A stretch of DNA of 42,683 nt from Candidatus Mediterraneibacter merdigallinarum. Its GTDB lineage: Bacteria; Bacillota; Clostridia; Lachnospirales; Lachnospiraceae. The notes beneath the pieces were generated by a model. That model was not told the origin of the DNA. It did no database searches and worked only from the letters and a program-made list of their open reading frames with translations. The stretch spans positions 1 to 42,683 of the forward strand of contig DWZZ01000128.1 of assembly GCA_019117305.1 (NCBI GenBank). The letters run 5' to 3'. The translations under genes were made by a program, and so were the position numbers. Each line of letters opens with the position of its first letter. Positions within the stretch are counted from its first letter, which is position 1. This document shows positions 32,374 through 38,990 of this stretch, piece by piece.

Positions 32374-32406
32374 AAAAACTGACAAATTGAAAAATCAATT
32401 TGTCAG
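32374..32406 (-). terminator. Terminator between the YheO-like and PrsA-like genes
   Basis: A perfect 11-bp stem (CTGACAAATTG / CAATTTGTCAG) has a T run on the minus-strand side (TTTTTAATTTT), so it best serves the PrsA-like gene; on the plus side the downstream sequence is only weakly T-rich. Confidence 0.8.
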
Positions 32407-32430
32407 TCTGTCATATTTTCTGTATTTTTT

Positions 32431-33570
32431 CTATTCAGACGTATCATCGGAAGTTCCGCTGTCTGTTGAAGAGCTGCCGTCCGTTGTACTGTTATCTGTT
32501 GTGCTGTTGTCTGTCGTGCTTTCATCCGTTGATGTATCTTCTTCAGTCGTTGTGATTGTCACGCCCTGATCAATGAAATCAATCTTATCCCAGGCTTTTT
32601 CATCAACATCAATTTCTGTAGCATCTCTCCATTCTTCGAGAAGAGAATTATACTGATCCTGTCTTCTCTCTTCAACAATCTCTTCCTTTTTTGTATCCGT
32701 AGCGTCCCGGTCAAGGAGGCTGGTAAGCTGGGCAACATAAAGGCCACTGTCTGTCTCAATAACATCTGTCACATCGCCTACCTCTGCCAGAGCATCAGCT
32801 GCTGCAATCAGATCAGTATCATATGTGGTACTTTCTGAATCAAACGTTGCCTCCTGTGCAGTTGTAGATGACTCTTCCGCAACATCCGCCATGTCTTCCC
32901 CGGCTTTTACTCTCTCGGAAAGATTCTGTGCCGCAGTCTTTAACGCAGTCTTTTCATCCTCGGAAAGTTCTGTGGTATTTCCGGAATCATCGGTTGTTGT
33001 GTATGAGAAAAATACATAATTCATTGCTTTCTGCGCGGCTTCCTCATCAGATACCTCCTCATCAACTCCTTCTCTCATAACACTGTACATTTTGTTCTGA
33101 ATTGTGGCAAGCTCCAGATATTTTTCAATATCCTTTTTATATCCGGAAACTACTTCTTTCGCTTCTTCCGTATTATCCGCATCAAATTGAGCTGCGGCTT
33201 CGCTGATTGCCTCTTCTTCTTCCTCGGTAAGACTGATGTCATAATCTCCTGCATGCTGAGAAATCAGGTACATGTTCTGAAGGCTTTCCAACAGACCGTC
33301 TTTTGTAGTTTTTTCCGTTGTCTCCCCCTCATATTCCTGACTCCACATATCCTCAGCCGTCATACCGCTCATCATGCTGAGATAATATGTCTCATACTGT
33401 GCCTGTGTCATTCTGGCATAGAAATTAGCCACTCCAAGTGTAACCTCTTCATCTCCTACTGTCATGACTACCGCTTCTGTATCCAGAGAGCCGCTGCAGC
33501 CTGTAACTGACATTGCCGCCAGTACACCGGCAGCGGCAGCCAGTGCTGCTCCTTTTCTTAATCGCATCAT
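32431..33570 (-). CDS. PrsA/SurA-like foldase lipoprotein
   Basis: A 379-residue lipoprotein with lipobox SVTGC (Cys25). The N-terminal part (VVMTVGDEEVTLGVANFYAR) begins like SurA/PrsA chaperones, which help secreted proteins fold outside the membrane. The middle part (about 185-300) has a parvulin-like layout, LSERVKAGEDMADVAEESST and VTDVIETDSGLYVAQLTSL, but is shorter and more degenerate than active parvulins, so isomerase activity is doubtful. The C-terminal 45 residues are Ser/Thr/Asp-rich with a TTDNS repeat. The protein is very acidic. The ribosome site AGGAGG is seven bases before the first of two ATG codons. It has its own promoter and terminator. Confidence 0.85.
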   Translation of the reverse strand: MMRLRKGAALAAAAGVLAAMSVTGCSGSLDTEAVVMTVGDEEVTLGVANFYARMTQAQYETYYLSMMSGMTAEDMWSQEYEGETTEKTTKDGLLESLQNMYLISQHAGDYDISLTEEEEEAISEAAAQFDADNTEEAKEVVSGYKKDIEKYLELATIQNKMYSVMREGVDEEVSDEEAAQKAMNYVFFSYTTTDDSGNTTELSEDEKTALKTAAQNLSERVKAGEDMADVAEESSTTAQEATFDSESTTYDTDLIAAADALAEVGDVTDVIETDSGLYVAQLTSLLDRDATDTKKEEIVEERRQDQYNSLLEEWRDATEIDVDEKAWDKIDFIDQGVTITTTEEDTSTDESTTDNSTTDNSTTDGSSSTDSGTSDDTSE

Positions 33571-33677
33571 GTATAAGCCTCCTCTTCTTACGCCGAAAGC
33601 TGTATTCTGTTGTTTTCGTATCCTTACTCCGGCGCCGGGTCTGTATTATAAAATCTAATGCCCACATATACTGATAC

Positions 33678-33706
33678 ATTATAACGTGTTTTTTTGTTTC
33701 TAACAA
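33678..33706 (-). promoter_or_regulatory. Promoter of the PrsA-like gene
   Basis: On the minus strand TTGTTA (33701-33706) and TATAAT (33678-33683) are 17 bases apart, leaving a leader of about 100 bases. No terminator for the upstream zinc-ribbon operon was found between 33707 and 33767, so read-through is possible. Confidence 0.7.
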
Positions 33707-33767
33707 GTAGAAAACACAAAACAAACATGAATTCCCGAGTCGTCTGTACTCTCCGCCTGCTTCCGGC

Positions 33768-34388
33768 CTAAAAAGCCACGTACCATTTTAGTCCCGACTT
33801 AAATACAGTAAGCTCAGTATCATTACTTTCTCCCATAAAGCTGACCTTCAGTTCAAGATTTTTTGCCGCATCCACCTTAATGCCGTCTCCCCCTATATCC
33901 TGATACGATTCTTCCAGGTCTGCCACATCTGAAGCGCTCAGATTTTCTACATCCGTTATTTCATAATCAATGTTTATGCTGCCAAAGCTGCCCAGGCCGC
34001 CAAACATTGACTGTATCTGATCTGCGGCCTCTGCCCTGCTGATTCCTTCTTCCTCCAGCATTGCGTCGAGCATATCCGGGTGAATCGCTGAAAGAAGTTT
34101 GTCTCCGTCCTGTTTTTCAACTCCCTGGATAAGTGCCCTGACCGGTCTGTCATAACTGGTTATTCTGACAAAAAAGAAAATCCCTATACCTACCGCTGCT
34201 GCCGCAAGTACTCCGATCACAATAAATATCCATGCTTTGCTTCCTGATTTTTTCGGAGCCGGCCCGGGATTTTCAATAGGCGGCCTGTTCACTGTCCGTC
34301 CGTCTGCAGCGTCTGTGGCTCTTGCTCCGCAAAATGTACAAAAACTATCTCCTTCAAAAATCGGTTTCCTGCAATTTCTGCAAAACAT
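33768..34388 (-). CDS. Zinc-ribbon membrane protein with an outer domain
   Basis: A 206-residue protein with an N-terminal zinc ribbon (C3, C6, C17, C20 in FCRNCRK and FCTFCGA), a Pro-rich linker, one membrane helix (about 50-73) and an outer domain of about 130 residues. The outer part resembles the DUF4878/NTF2-like lipoprotein fold (RALIQGVEKQDGDKLLSAIH, then strands ending in ELTVFKSGLKWYVAF), but that is a weak guess. The zinc ribbon is predicted inside the cell, so the protein could relay information across the membrane. It is the last gene of the kinase/phosphatase operon, 17 bases after the small zinc-ribbon gene. Confidence 0.82.
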   Translation of the reverse strand: MFCRNCRKPIFEGDSFCTFCGARATDAADGRTVNRPPIENPGPAPKKSGSKAWIFIVIGVLAAAAVGIGIFFFVRITSYDRPVRALIQGVEKQDGDKLLSAIHPDMLDAMLEEEGISRAEAADQIQSMFGGLGSFGSINIDYEITDVENLSASDVADLEESYQDIGGDGIKVDAAKNLELKVSFMGESNDTELTVFKSGLKWYVAF

Positions 34389-34405
34389 CTTCTTTCCTCC
34401 CCCTA

Positions 34406-34759
34406 TTACAGATCACCCGGTGTATCAAAATATTCTTTGAACTCCGGCGTTTCTTTTTTAGTATTGATTACCAGCTTTGGCGATTCCGACTCCGGTGCAG
34501 ACTTAGGCACCAGATTTTCCGTTTCAGGTTCTGTTCCCGGAATCTTCTCTGTCGGATACGCCGGCCCGGTCTTCTTCACTATTGTTTCCGTCCTCCTTAC
34601 GGGATCATCTGCCGGATTCACCGCCGGCACTCTCCCCGTCGCCCTCAGCCATGCCTGCTCATCCTCGTCTGTCCACGGTCTTACTTTTGTTCCGCACGCC
34701 GCACAGTAGACTCCGCCTTCCTCTATCCTGCATCCGCATTTTCCGCAAAATCTCTGCAT
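34406..34759 (-). CDS. Small zinc-ribbon protein with a conserved C-terminal tail
   Basis: A 117-residue cytosolic protein. The N-terminus is a zinc ribbon (C5, C8, C19, C22 in FCGKCGC and YCAACGT); the rest is a Pro/Glu/Thr-rich region that looks disordered. The last residues, EFKEYFDTPGDL, match the tail of the kinase two genes upstream, TFEQYFQTPGNL, and both proteins also have a KL[VI]I segment further in (KLVINT here). This suggests a common binding partner or phosphorylation site. The start was set at MQRFCGKCG because AAGGAGGAG lies before that ATG; a longer frame starts ten codons earlier. It is 33 bases downstream of the vWA gene. Confidence 0.82.
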   Translation of the reverse strand: MQRFCGKCGCRIEEGGVYCAACGTKVRPWTDEDEQAWLRATGRVPAVNPADDPVRRTETIVKKTGPAYPTEKIPGTEPETENLVPKSAPESESPKLVINTKKETPEFKEYFDTPGDL

Positions 34760-34792
34760 ATTCCACTCCTCCTTCAAGACATTTCCCATTCA

Positions 34793-35479
34793 CTAAAAGC
34801 TGTTGCATATTGCGTCTACAATCTCACGGTATGTATATTCTTCCAGGCCTTTGCCGGCTGTAGACGGATAATGAATCACATTGTTCCATGTATTTGTAAT
34901 CTGCTCCCAGTACGGCTTCTGAGGAGCGAAAAGTACCAGACGCTTTCCGGAATTGGAGATAAACGTCTCAGTCTGCTCGTCACCCCACCAGCTTGTAAGC
35001 TCCGCAAAGGACTGGGGCATTCCCTTCGGATAGTTGGACGCTGTCTTTCCAAATCCGATTTCATGGGTTGAAGCGTCCGTCCACACAACAATGACATTCC
35101 TTCTTTTTGTTCCTTCTTTGCTCCAGTCTGATTTTATGGCATATGCAAGCGCTTCCAAAGCGTCTTCCGGCTCATCTCCGCCGCCTTTTGCACTGATACT
35201 CTTTATACAGGTTTCAAACTCTCTTGCCTGAGCGGGAAGGTCAAAGAAATTGGTTGCAAACATTGCTCTGTCCCCGTCTGCCAGATAGTCCCTAAAAGCA
35301 ATCACACGGATCCGCAGCCGGTCAATACTTTTTTGTTTCTCATTCATAACTTTGGTCACATCATCATAAAAATTAAGCGCATTCTGCTTCACTGTTTCAA
35401 GGACAGGAGACATGCTTCCCGTCGCATCGATACAGAATACCATATCTACATTGTACTTCATTGTCATAAAATCCGTCAT
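34793..35479 (-). CDS. von Willebrand factor type A domain protein (TerY-like)
   Basis: A 228-residue protein that consists of one vWA domain. The metal-binding MIDAS motif DxSxS appears as CIDATGSMSPVLETVKQNAL (near 15-34), with the Thr at the NFFDLPAQ region and Asp in VVWTDASTHEIG. KGGGDEPEDALEALAYAI is typical of the TerY type. In TerY-P systems a vWA protein occurs with a PP2C phosphatase and a protein kinase, as here. The start was set at the second ATG, eight bases after GGAGG; the first ATG lies only two bases from it. No signal peptide is visible, so it acts in the cytosol, probably as an adaptor. Confidence 0.9.
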   Translation of the reverse strand: MTDFMTMKYNVDMVFCIDATGSMSPVLETVKQNALNFYDDVTKVMNEKQKSIDRLRIRVIAFRDYLADGDRAMFATNFFDLPAQAREFETCIKSISAKGGGDEPEDALEALAYAIKSDWSKEGTKRRNVIVVWTDASTHEIGFGKTASNYPKGMPQSFAELTSWWGDEQTETFISNSGKRLVLFAPQKPYWEQITNTWNNVIHYPSTAGKGLEEYTYREIVDAICNSF

Positions 35480-35511
35480 TTTCATTTCCTCCTCTGTCTT
35501 AACTGTACTTT

Positions 35512-36684
35512 TTATAAATTACCGGGCGTCTGAAAATATTGCTCAAAGGTGCTTTTTGGTTTTTTCCCATTTTCTGTGCCGCTTACGCTCCCTGCGTTCT
35601 CCGTTTCCTTCAAATCCTTCCTGTCCTCCGGTCTGAGTCCTATGGTAATAATCAGTTTTGAGTGCCGCCTTGGTCCGTCTGTCGGTTTTTCTTTTCCCGG
35701 TAAAATATCTCTGTTATTTTCTATACCCGGATTTTCCGTACTCCCGGGTACCGGCTTCTTTTCGGGTGTTTCTGGTTTCTTTACAGGTTTAGCCGGCTTC
35801 TCCGGCGGTTTCACTACCGTTTTCTTCACCGGATTCTTTTCAAAATAACGCCACCAGGCGTCTTCCAGTTTTATCCTCTTTTTCGGATCACTCTCCAGCA
35901 TGGATACCAGCAGTTCCTGCAGTTCCTCCGGAACTGATCTGTCACAGTACAAGTCCTCCCCATTCAGAAGAGCTTCAAAGGGGTAGGAATACTTATTTGC
36001 GTCAAATCCCACTCTTTTCCCCGTCAGAATCTGATGAAATACAAGCCCCAGAGCGAACACATCCATTGCAGAATCCGGTTTTCCTTTTTCTTCCGCAATA
36101 ATCCGGAACACTTCCGGTGCTATATACCAATAGTCTCCGTGAATTTCCTCCACATCTGCCGGAGGCTCACTCTCACGGAAACAAGTGTCAAAATCAATCA
36201 GTTTGGCCGTTATCGCCCCGGAATCAAGTCTTTTATACAGTATATTCTCCGCTTTTATATCGCTGTGGACAATTCCCGCTCTGTGAAGCTGCAGAACCGT
36301 ATGCAGAAGCACCCGGCAGAGCCGCACTTTTACAGTTACGGGCTGCTCATAAACCACAGCCTCGTCTACAGCTTCTATCTGTTCTGTTGTAATATAGTAC
36401 TTACTTCCGTATCGAAAAAACTGTTCTATCCGTACAAGATTTCCGTCAGAGCAATTATTTATATCGGAATACAGCTTTTTCATTTTTTCTTCATATTTTC
36501 TGCATCCCGCCTTTTTCCGCTCTACCTGTTCTTTCGTCAGAAGTTCTGTATATACGGGATATACAGGCGACAGAAACTCTTTGATAAAATAGCGGCGTCC
36601 GTTTTTCCTTGCGAATCCCCATTTTGAAAATCCGCTGTTATCGGCAGTCAGACTGCCTTCCAGCTCATATTCATTGATTTTCAT
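35512..36684 (-). CDS. Serine/threonine protein kinase with a C-terminal tail motif
   Basis: A 390-residue cytosolic kinase. Visible motifs: the Lys of FIKEF (K35), catalytic loop GIVHSDIKAENILY (H140, D142, K144, N147), metal loop LIDFDTC (D164, DFD in place of DFG) and APE (189-191). The Gly-rich loop is poor, as in some bacterial atypical kinases, but the catalytic Lys and Asp residues are in place, so activity is likely. The kinase domain ends near 305; the tail (306-390) is Pro/Lys-rich and ends in TFEQYFQTPGNL, shared with the zinc-ribbon protein encoded at 34406-34759. There is no membrane segment. It overlaps the phosphatase gene by four bases, so the two are coupled. Confidence 0.9.
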   Translation of the reverse strand: MKINEYELEGSLTADNSGFSKWGFARKNGRRYFIKEFLSPVYPVYTELLTKEQVERKKAGCRKYEEKMKKLYSDINNCSDGNLVRIEQFFRYGSKYYITTEQIEAVDEAVVYEQPVTVKVRLCRVLLHTVLQLHRAGIVHSDIKAENILYKRLDSGAITAKLIDFDTCFRESEPPADVEEIHGDYWYIAPEVFRIIAEEKGKPDSAMDVFALGLVFHQILTGKRVGFDANKYSYPFEALLNGEDLYCDRSVPEELQELLVSMLESDPKKRIKLEDAWWRYFEKNPVKKTVVKPPEKPAKPVKKPETPEKKPVPGSTENPGIENNRDILPGKEKPTDGPRRHSKLIITIGLRPEDRKDLKETENAGSVSGTENGKKPKSTFEQYFQTPGNL

Positions 36685-37646
36685 GTCTCATCCCTCTTCT
36701 GATATATTTCATAATCCGGGCGGTAAACTGCCCACTGGCGGAAAAGTTCCTGTTCGGACGTATCCGGAAGAAGCGGATACACACGTTCCATATACCGGTA
36801 TCTTTTTTCACAGGATTCTTTCAGTTTCCTGAAACTGCCATACCCCACGCTCATCAGGCTCATGGTATAGTCGTCTCCCGCGATATTCCTAAACTGTTCG
36901 TCCAGCGCGTTCTGCCACTGCACAATACTCTCGCTTGACAGAAGGGTGCTCAGCAGCAGCTTTTCAAACTCCATAGGAGTTCTCAGATAGCCAAAACATC
37001 CGTCTGTCGCCGCAAATATGATACATGGCTGATCCAGTTTTAACTTTCTTACGTTGATCTGATACGGGTGGGAAGCCGATACCACATTGTTCATCCCGGC
37101 ATCCTGCCTCAGATTTTCCATTGCGTCTGTTACCGGAAGATCATCCACCGACACCTGTTTCAGTCCCTGTTCGTCCAGTACATATACTCTGGAATCGCCG
37201 CTCCACAGAAAGTCTGCCAGCAGTCCTTTCCCGCCGGGCTGCACTATTGCCGCGGCCAGAGTAGACGGGAATTCTTTTGTCATGCTTCCTTTCAGCATGG
37301 TTCCTGTCCCGCTTTTCTGCTTCAGGCCGGCAAGCCTGGCATCAATCGCGTTTTTCAGTGTGGCGCCGGAAATCCTGTATATCTGCTCTTTTTCATCCCA
37401 GCTGCTGTCAAACCAGCTGCCGGTCACCTCTGAGAGTACTCTGGAGGCAATAAATGCCCCGGTTTTTTCGCCGAACATCTTATATATTTTTGCTCCGCTT
37501 CCTCCGCATCCGTCAAATACCCCTGCAAGTCCTGCCCTTTCATTGACAGAAATCAGAAAGCTGTCTTCACCTTTCTGCTCAATTTTCTCTCCGTGGACCA
37601 CAAAAAACTGATCAATTATTTCTAAGAAATTATTTTTTTTCTGCAT
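36681..37646 (-). CDS. PP2C-family protein phosphatase
   Basis: A 321-residue metal-dependent Ser/Thr phosphatase without membrane segments. Motifs in order are the acid in KGEDSFLIS, GVFDGCGGSGAKIY, the ADFLWSGDSRVYVLDEQGL core strands, IIFAATDGCFGY and GDDYTMSLM; these supply the metal-binding Asp residues. It is the natural opponent of the kinase with which it overlaps by four bases (ATGA). The start was set at MQKKNNFLEII, which follows GGAG; the longest frame begins 23 codons earlier inside a region that would otherwise overlap the upstream gene. GVFDGCGG has Cys where most PP2C have His or Met. Confidence 0.9.
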   Translation of the reverse strand: MQKKNNFLEIIDQFFVVHGEKIEQKGEDSFLISVNERAGLAGVFDGCGGSGAKIYKMFGEKTGAFIASRVLSEVTGSWFDSSWDEKEQIYRISGATLKNAIDARLAGLKQKSGTGTMLKGSMTKEFPSTLAAAIVQPGGKGLLADFLWSGDSRVYVLDEQGLKQVSVDDLPVTDAMENLRQDAGMNNVVSASHPYQINVRKLKLDQPCIIFAATDGCFGYLRTPMEFEKLLLSTLLSSESIVQWQNALDEQFRNIAGDDYTMSLMSVGYGSFRKLKESCEKRYRYMERVYPLLPDTSEQELFRQWAVYRPDYEIYQKRDET

Positions 37647-37669
37647 CCTGATAATCTCCGCTTTCCTTC

Positions 37670-38347
37670 TTATATCTGGTCCGAACTGCCGTCGTTCTGA
37701 CCGTCTCCCGGCCATGAATCCAGAGAATCCTCACGGGACGGATCAGCAGTATCATCTGTATTTTCGTCAGAACCGTTTCCTTCATTCAGGCTGCCATCCT
37801 GCTCAGAATCACTGCTTTGATCCTGCTCACCGTCCTGCTCATTTCCACCGTCCCAGTTCTGCTGGCTTTCCTGGTCTTCCAGTTCCTGCTGCCTTTTTTC
37901 TTCTTCCTCCTGACGGAGTCTTTCCGCTTCTTCCTGCTCGTCTTTCTCTGTCTGCTCTTCCCAGGCGGATCTGTAATCCTGTACAGACTGTTCCGTACTG
38001 TTCAGTCTGAGATTCAGCCGGATACAGGACAGGAGCAGCACAATGTTTATTATAATTACAATAAAGAAGCATACAAACATTTTTCTCCGGAAAGATCTGC
38101 TGCGTTTCTGCTCTTCCCGAACGGAATGAAACAGCATATTCCACTCCTGTTCCGGGAACATGCAGCTCTGGATAATCCGACTTTCCGGTCCGTCCGTTCC
38201 ATTCCCGCTTTCTCCATAAGGGATCTGAGCCGTGTACATTTCATCATTGAATCTTTCCATCTGTACCATACTGTCCTGCTGTTTCCCGCATTTTCTGCAT
38301 ACAGTCTCTCCGGGTTTCAGCCGGCTTCCGCAATACTTGCATATCAT
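37670..38347 (-). CDS. Zinc-ribbon membrane protein with an acidic tail
   Basis: A 225-residue protein: N-terminal zinc ribbon (C3, C6, C17, C20 in ICKYCGS and VCRKCGK), a linker, one membrane helix (about 88-110), a short coiled-coil-like stretch rich in Glu/Gln/Lys (about 125-160) and a very acidic Asp/Glu/Ser/Asn tail to the end. The N-terminus is predicted inside and the tail outside. No named family is recognised beyond the zinc ribbon. It lies between the RanBP2-finger gene (18 bases upstream) and the phosphatase gene, and by position belongs to the same operon. Confidence 0.8.
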   Translation of the reverse strand: MICKYCGSRLKPGETVCRKCGKQQDSMVQMERFNDEMYTAQIPYGESGNGTDGPESRIIQSCMFPEQEWNMLFHSVREEQKRSRSFRRKMFVCFFIVIIINIVLLLSCIRLNLRLNSTEQSVQDYRSAWEEQTEKDEQEEAERLRQEEEEKRQQELEDQESQQNWDGGNEQDGEQDQSSDSEQDGSLNEGNGSDENTDDTADPSREDSLDSWPGDGQNDGSSDQI

Positions 38348-38365
38348 TCCTCATTCCTCCTGTAT

Positions 38366-38824
38366 CTATTTCTGTCTCTGTCTTTTCTTTCCACATACCT
38401 GACAGTATTCCTCCGACACCGGATTTTCCCCGTCACAGTATATGCAGCGCCAGATATCATGTCTGGCACTATATGAATAAACAATAACAGACTCCCATTT
38501 CTTTTCCTTTGTCCGCTCAGTTTTTTTCTTTGTCATTCCCCTGCCATATGACAGTTCTGCCGCCTTTTTCTTGCCGATCTCCCGCGACTCTTCTTCTGAT
38601 TCTTTTCTTTTTACATCCCTTTTCTCTTCTTCTTTTTCAATTTCCTTCTTTTTTTCAGCCTCAGACAGAACCCAGCTGTCTTCTTCCGGCTCTTCATAGC
38701 CGCCTCCGTCGTCTTTTTTTCTGACCGCCAGCCAAATCAGTACTGCCGCGGCAATAATTACAATCAGGACAACGATTATCGTTGTCATATCTGCTCCGCC
38801 GTATGTAGTTCCGCTATATCCCAT
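38366..38824 (-). CDS. Membrane-anchored protein with a RanBP2-type zinc finger
   Basis: A 152-residue protein: short outer N-terminus, membrane helix (13-34), a Lys/Glu-rich linker (55-115) that may form a long helix, and a C-terminal finger. The finger has W125, C127, C130, N134, C141 and C144, which fits the RanBP2/NZF spacing W-x-C-x2-C-x3-N-x6-C-x2-C exactly. In eukaryotes such fingers bind ubiquitin or single-stranded RNA; in bacteria their role is little known. It is the first gene of the kinase/phosphatase operon, preceded by a strong promoter and the site GGAGGG. The finger faces the cytosol, where the kinase and phosphatase act. Confidence 0.82.
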   Translation of the reverse strand: MGYSGTTYGGADMTTIIVVLIVIIAAAVLIWLAVRKKDDGGGYEEPEEDSWVLSEAEKKKEIEKEEEKRDVKRKESEEESREIGKKKAAELSYGRGMTKKKTERTKEKKWESVIVYSYSARHDIWRCIYCDGENPVSEEYCQVCGKKRQRQK

Positions 38825-38872
38825 TCATTTTCCCTCCAGCATCATATCTCTTCAGAGCCTTATAACAACAAA

Positions 38873-38901
38873 ATTATACAAAAAAACAGTACGGAGGTCA
38901 A
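38873..38901 (-). promoter_or_regulatory. Promoter of the kinase/phosphatase operon
   Basis: On the minus strand TTGACC (38896-38901) and TATAAT (38873-38878) are 17 bases apart, about 50 bases before the first start codon. It appears to drive all seven genes down to 33768, since no other promoter or terminator was found between them. Confidence 0.8.
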
Positions 38902-38990
38902 CCGACGGGACCTTTCCGCACTGAAAAACTGCATAAAAATATATGATTCTGCATAGAAGGGAGAGAAAACCGGTTTGCCAAAACTTTCCC

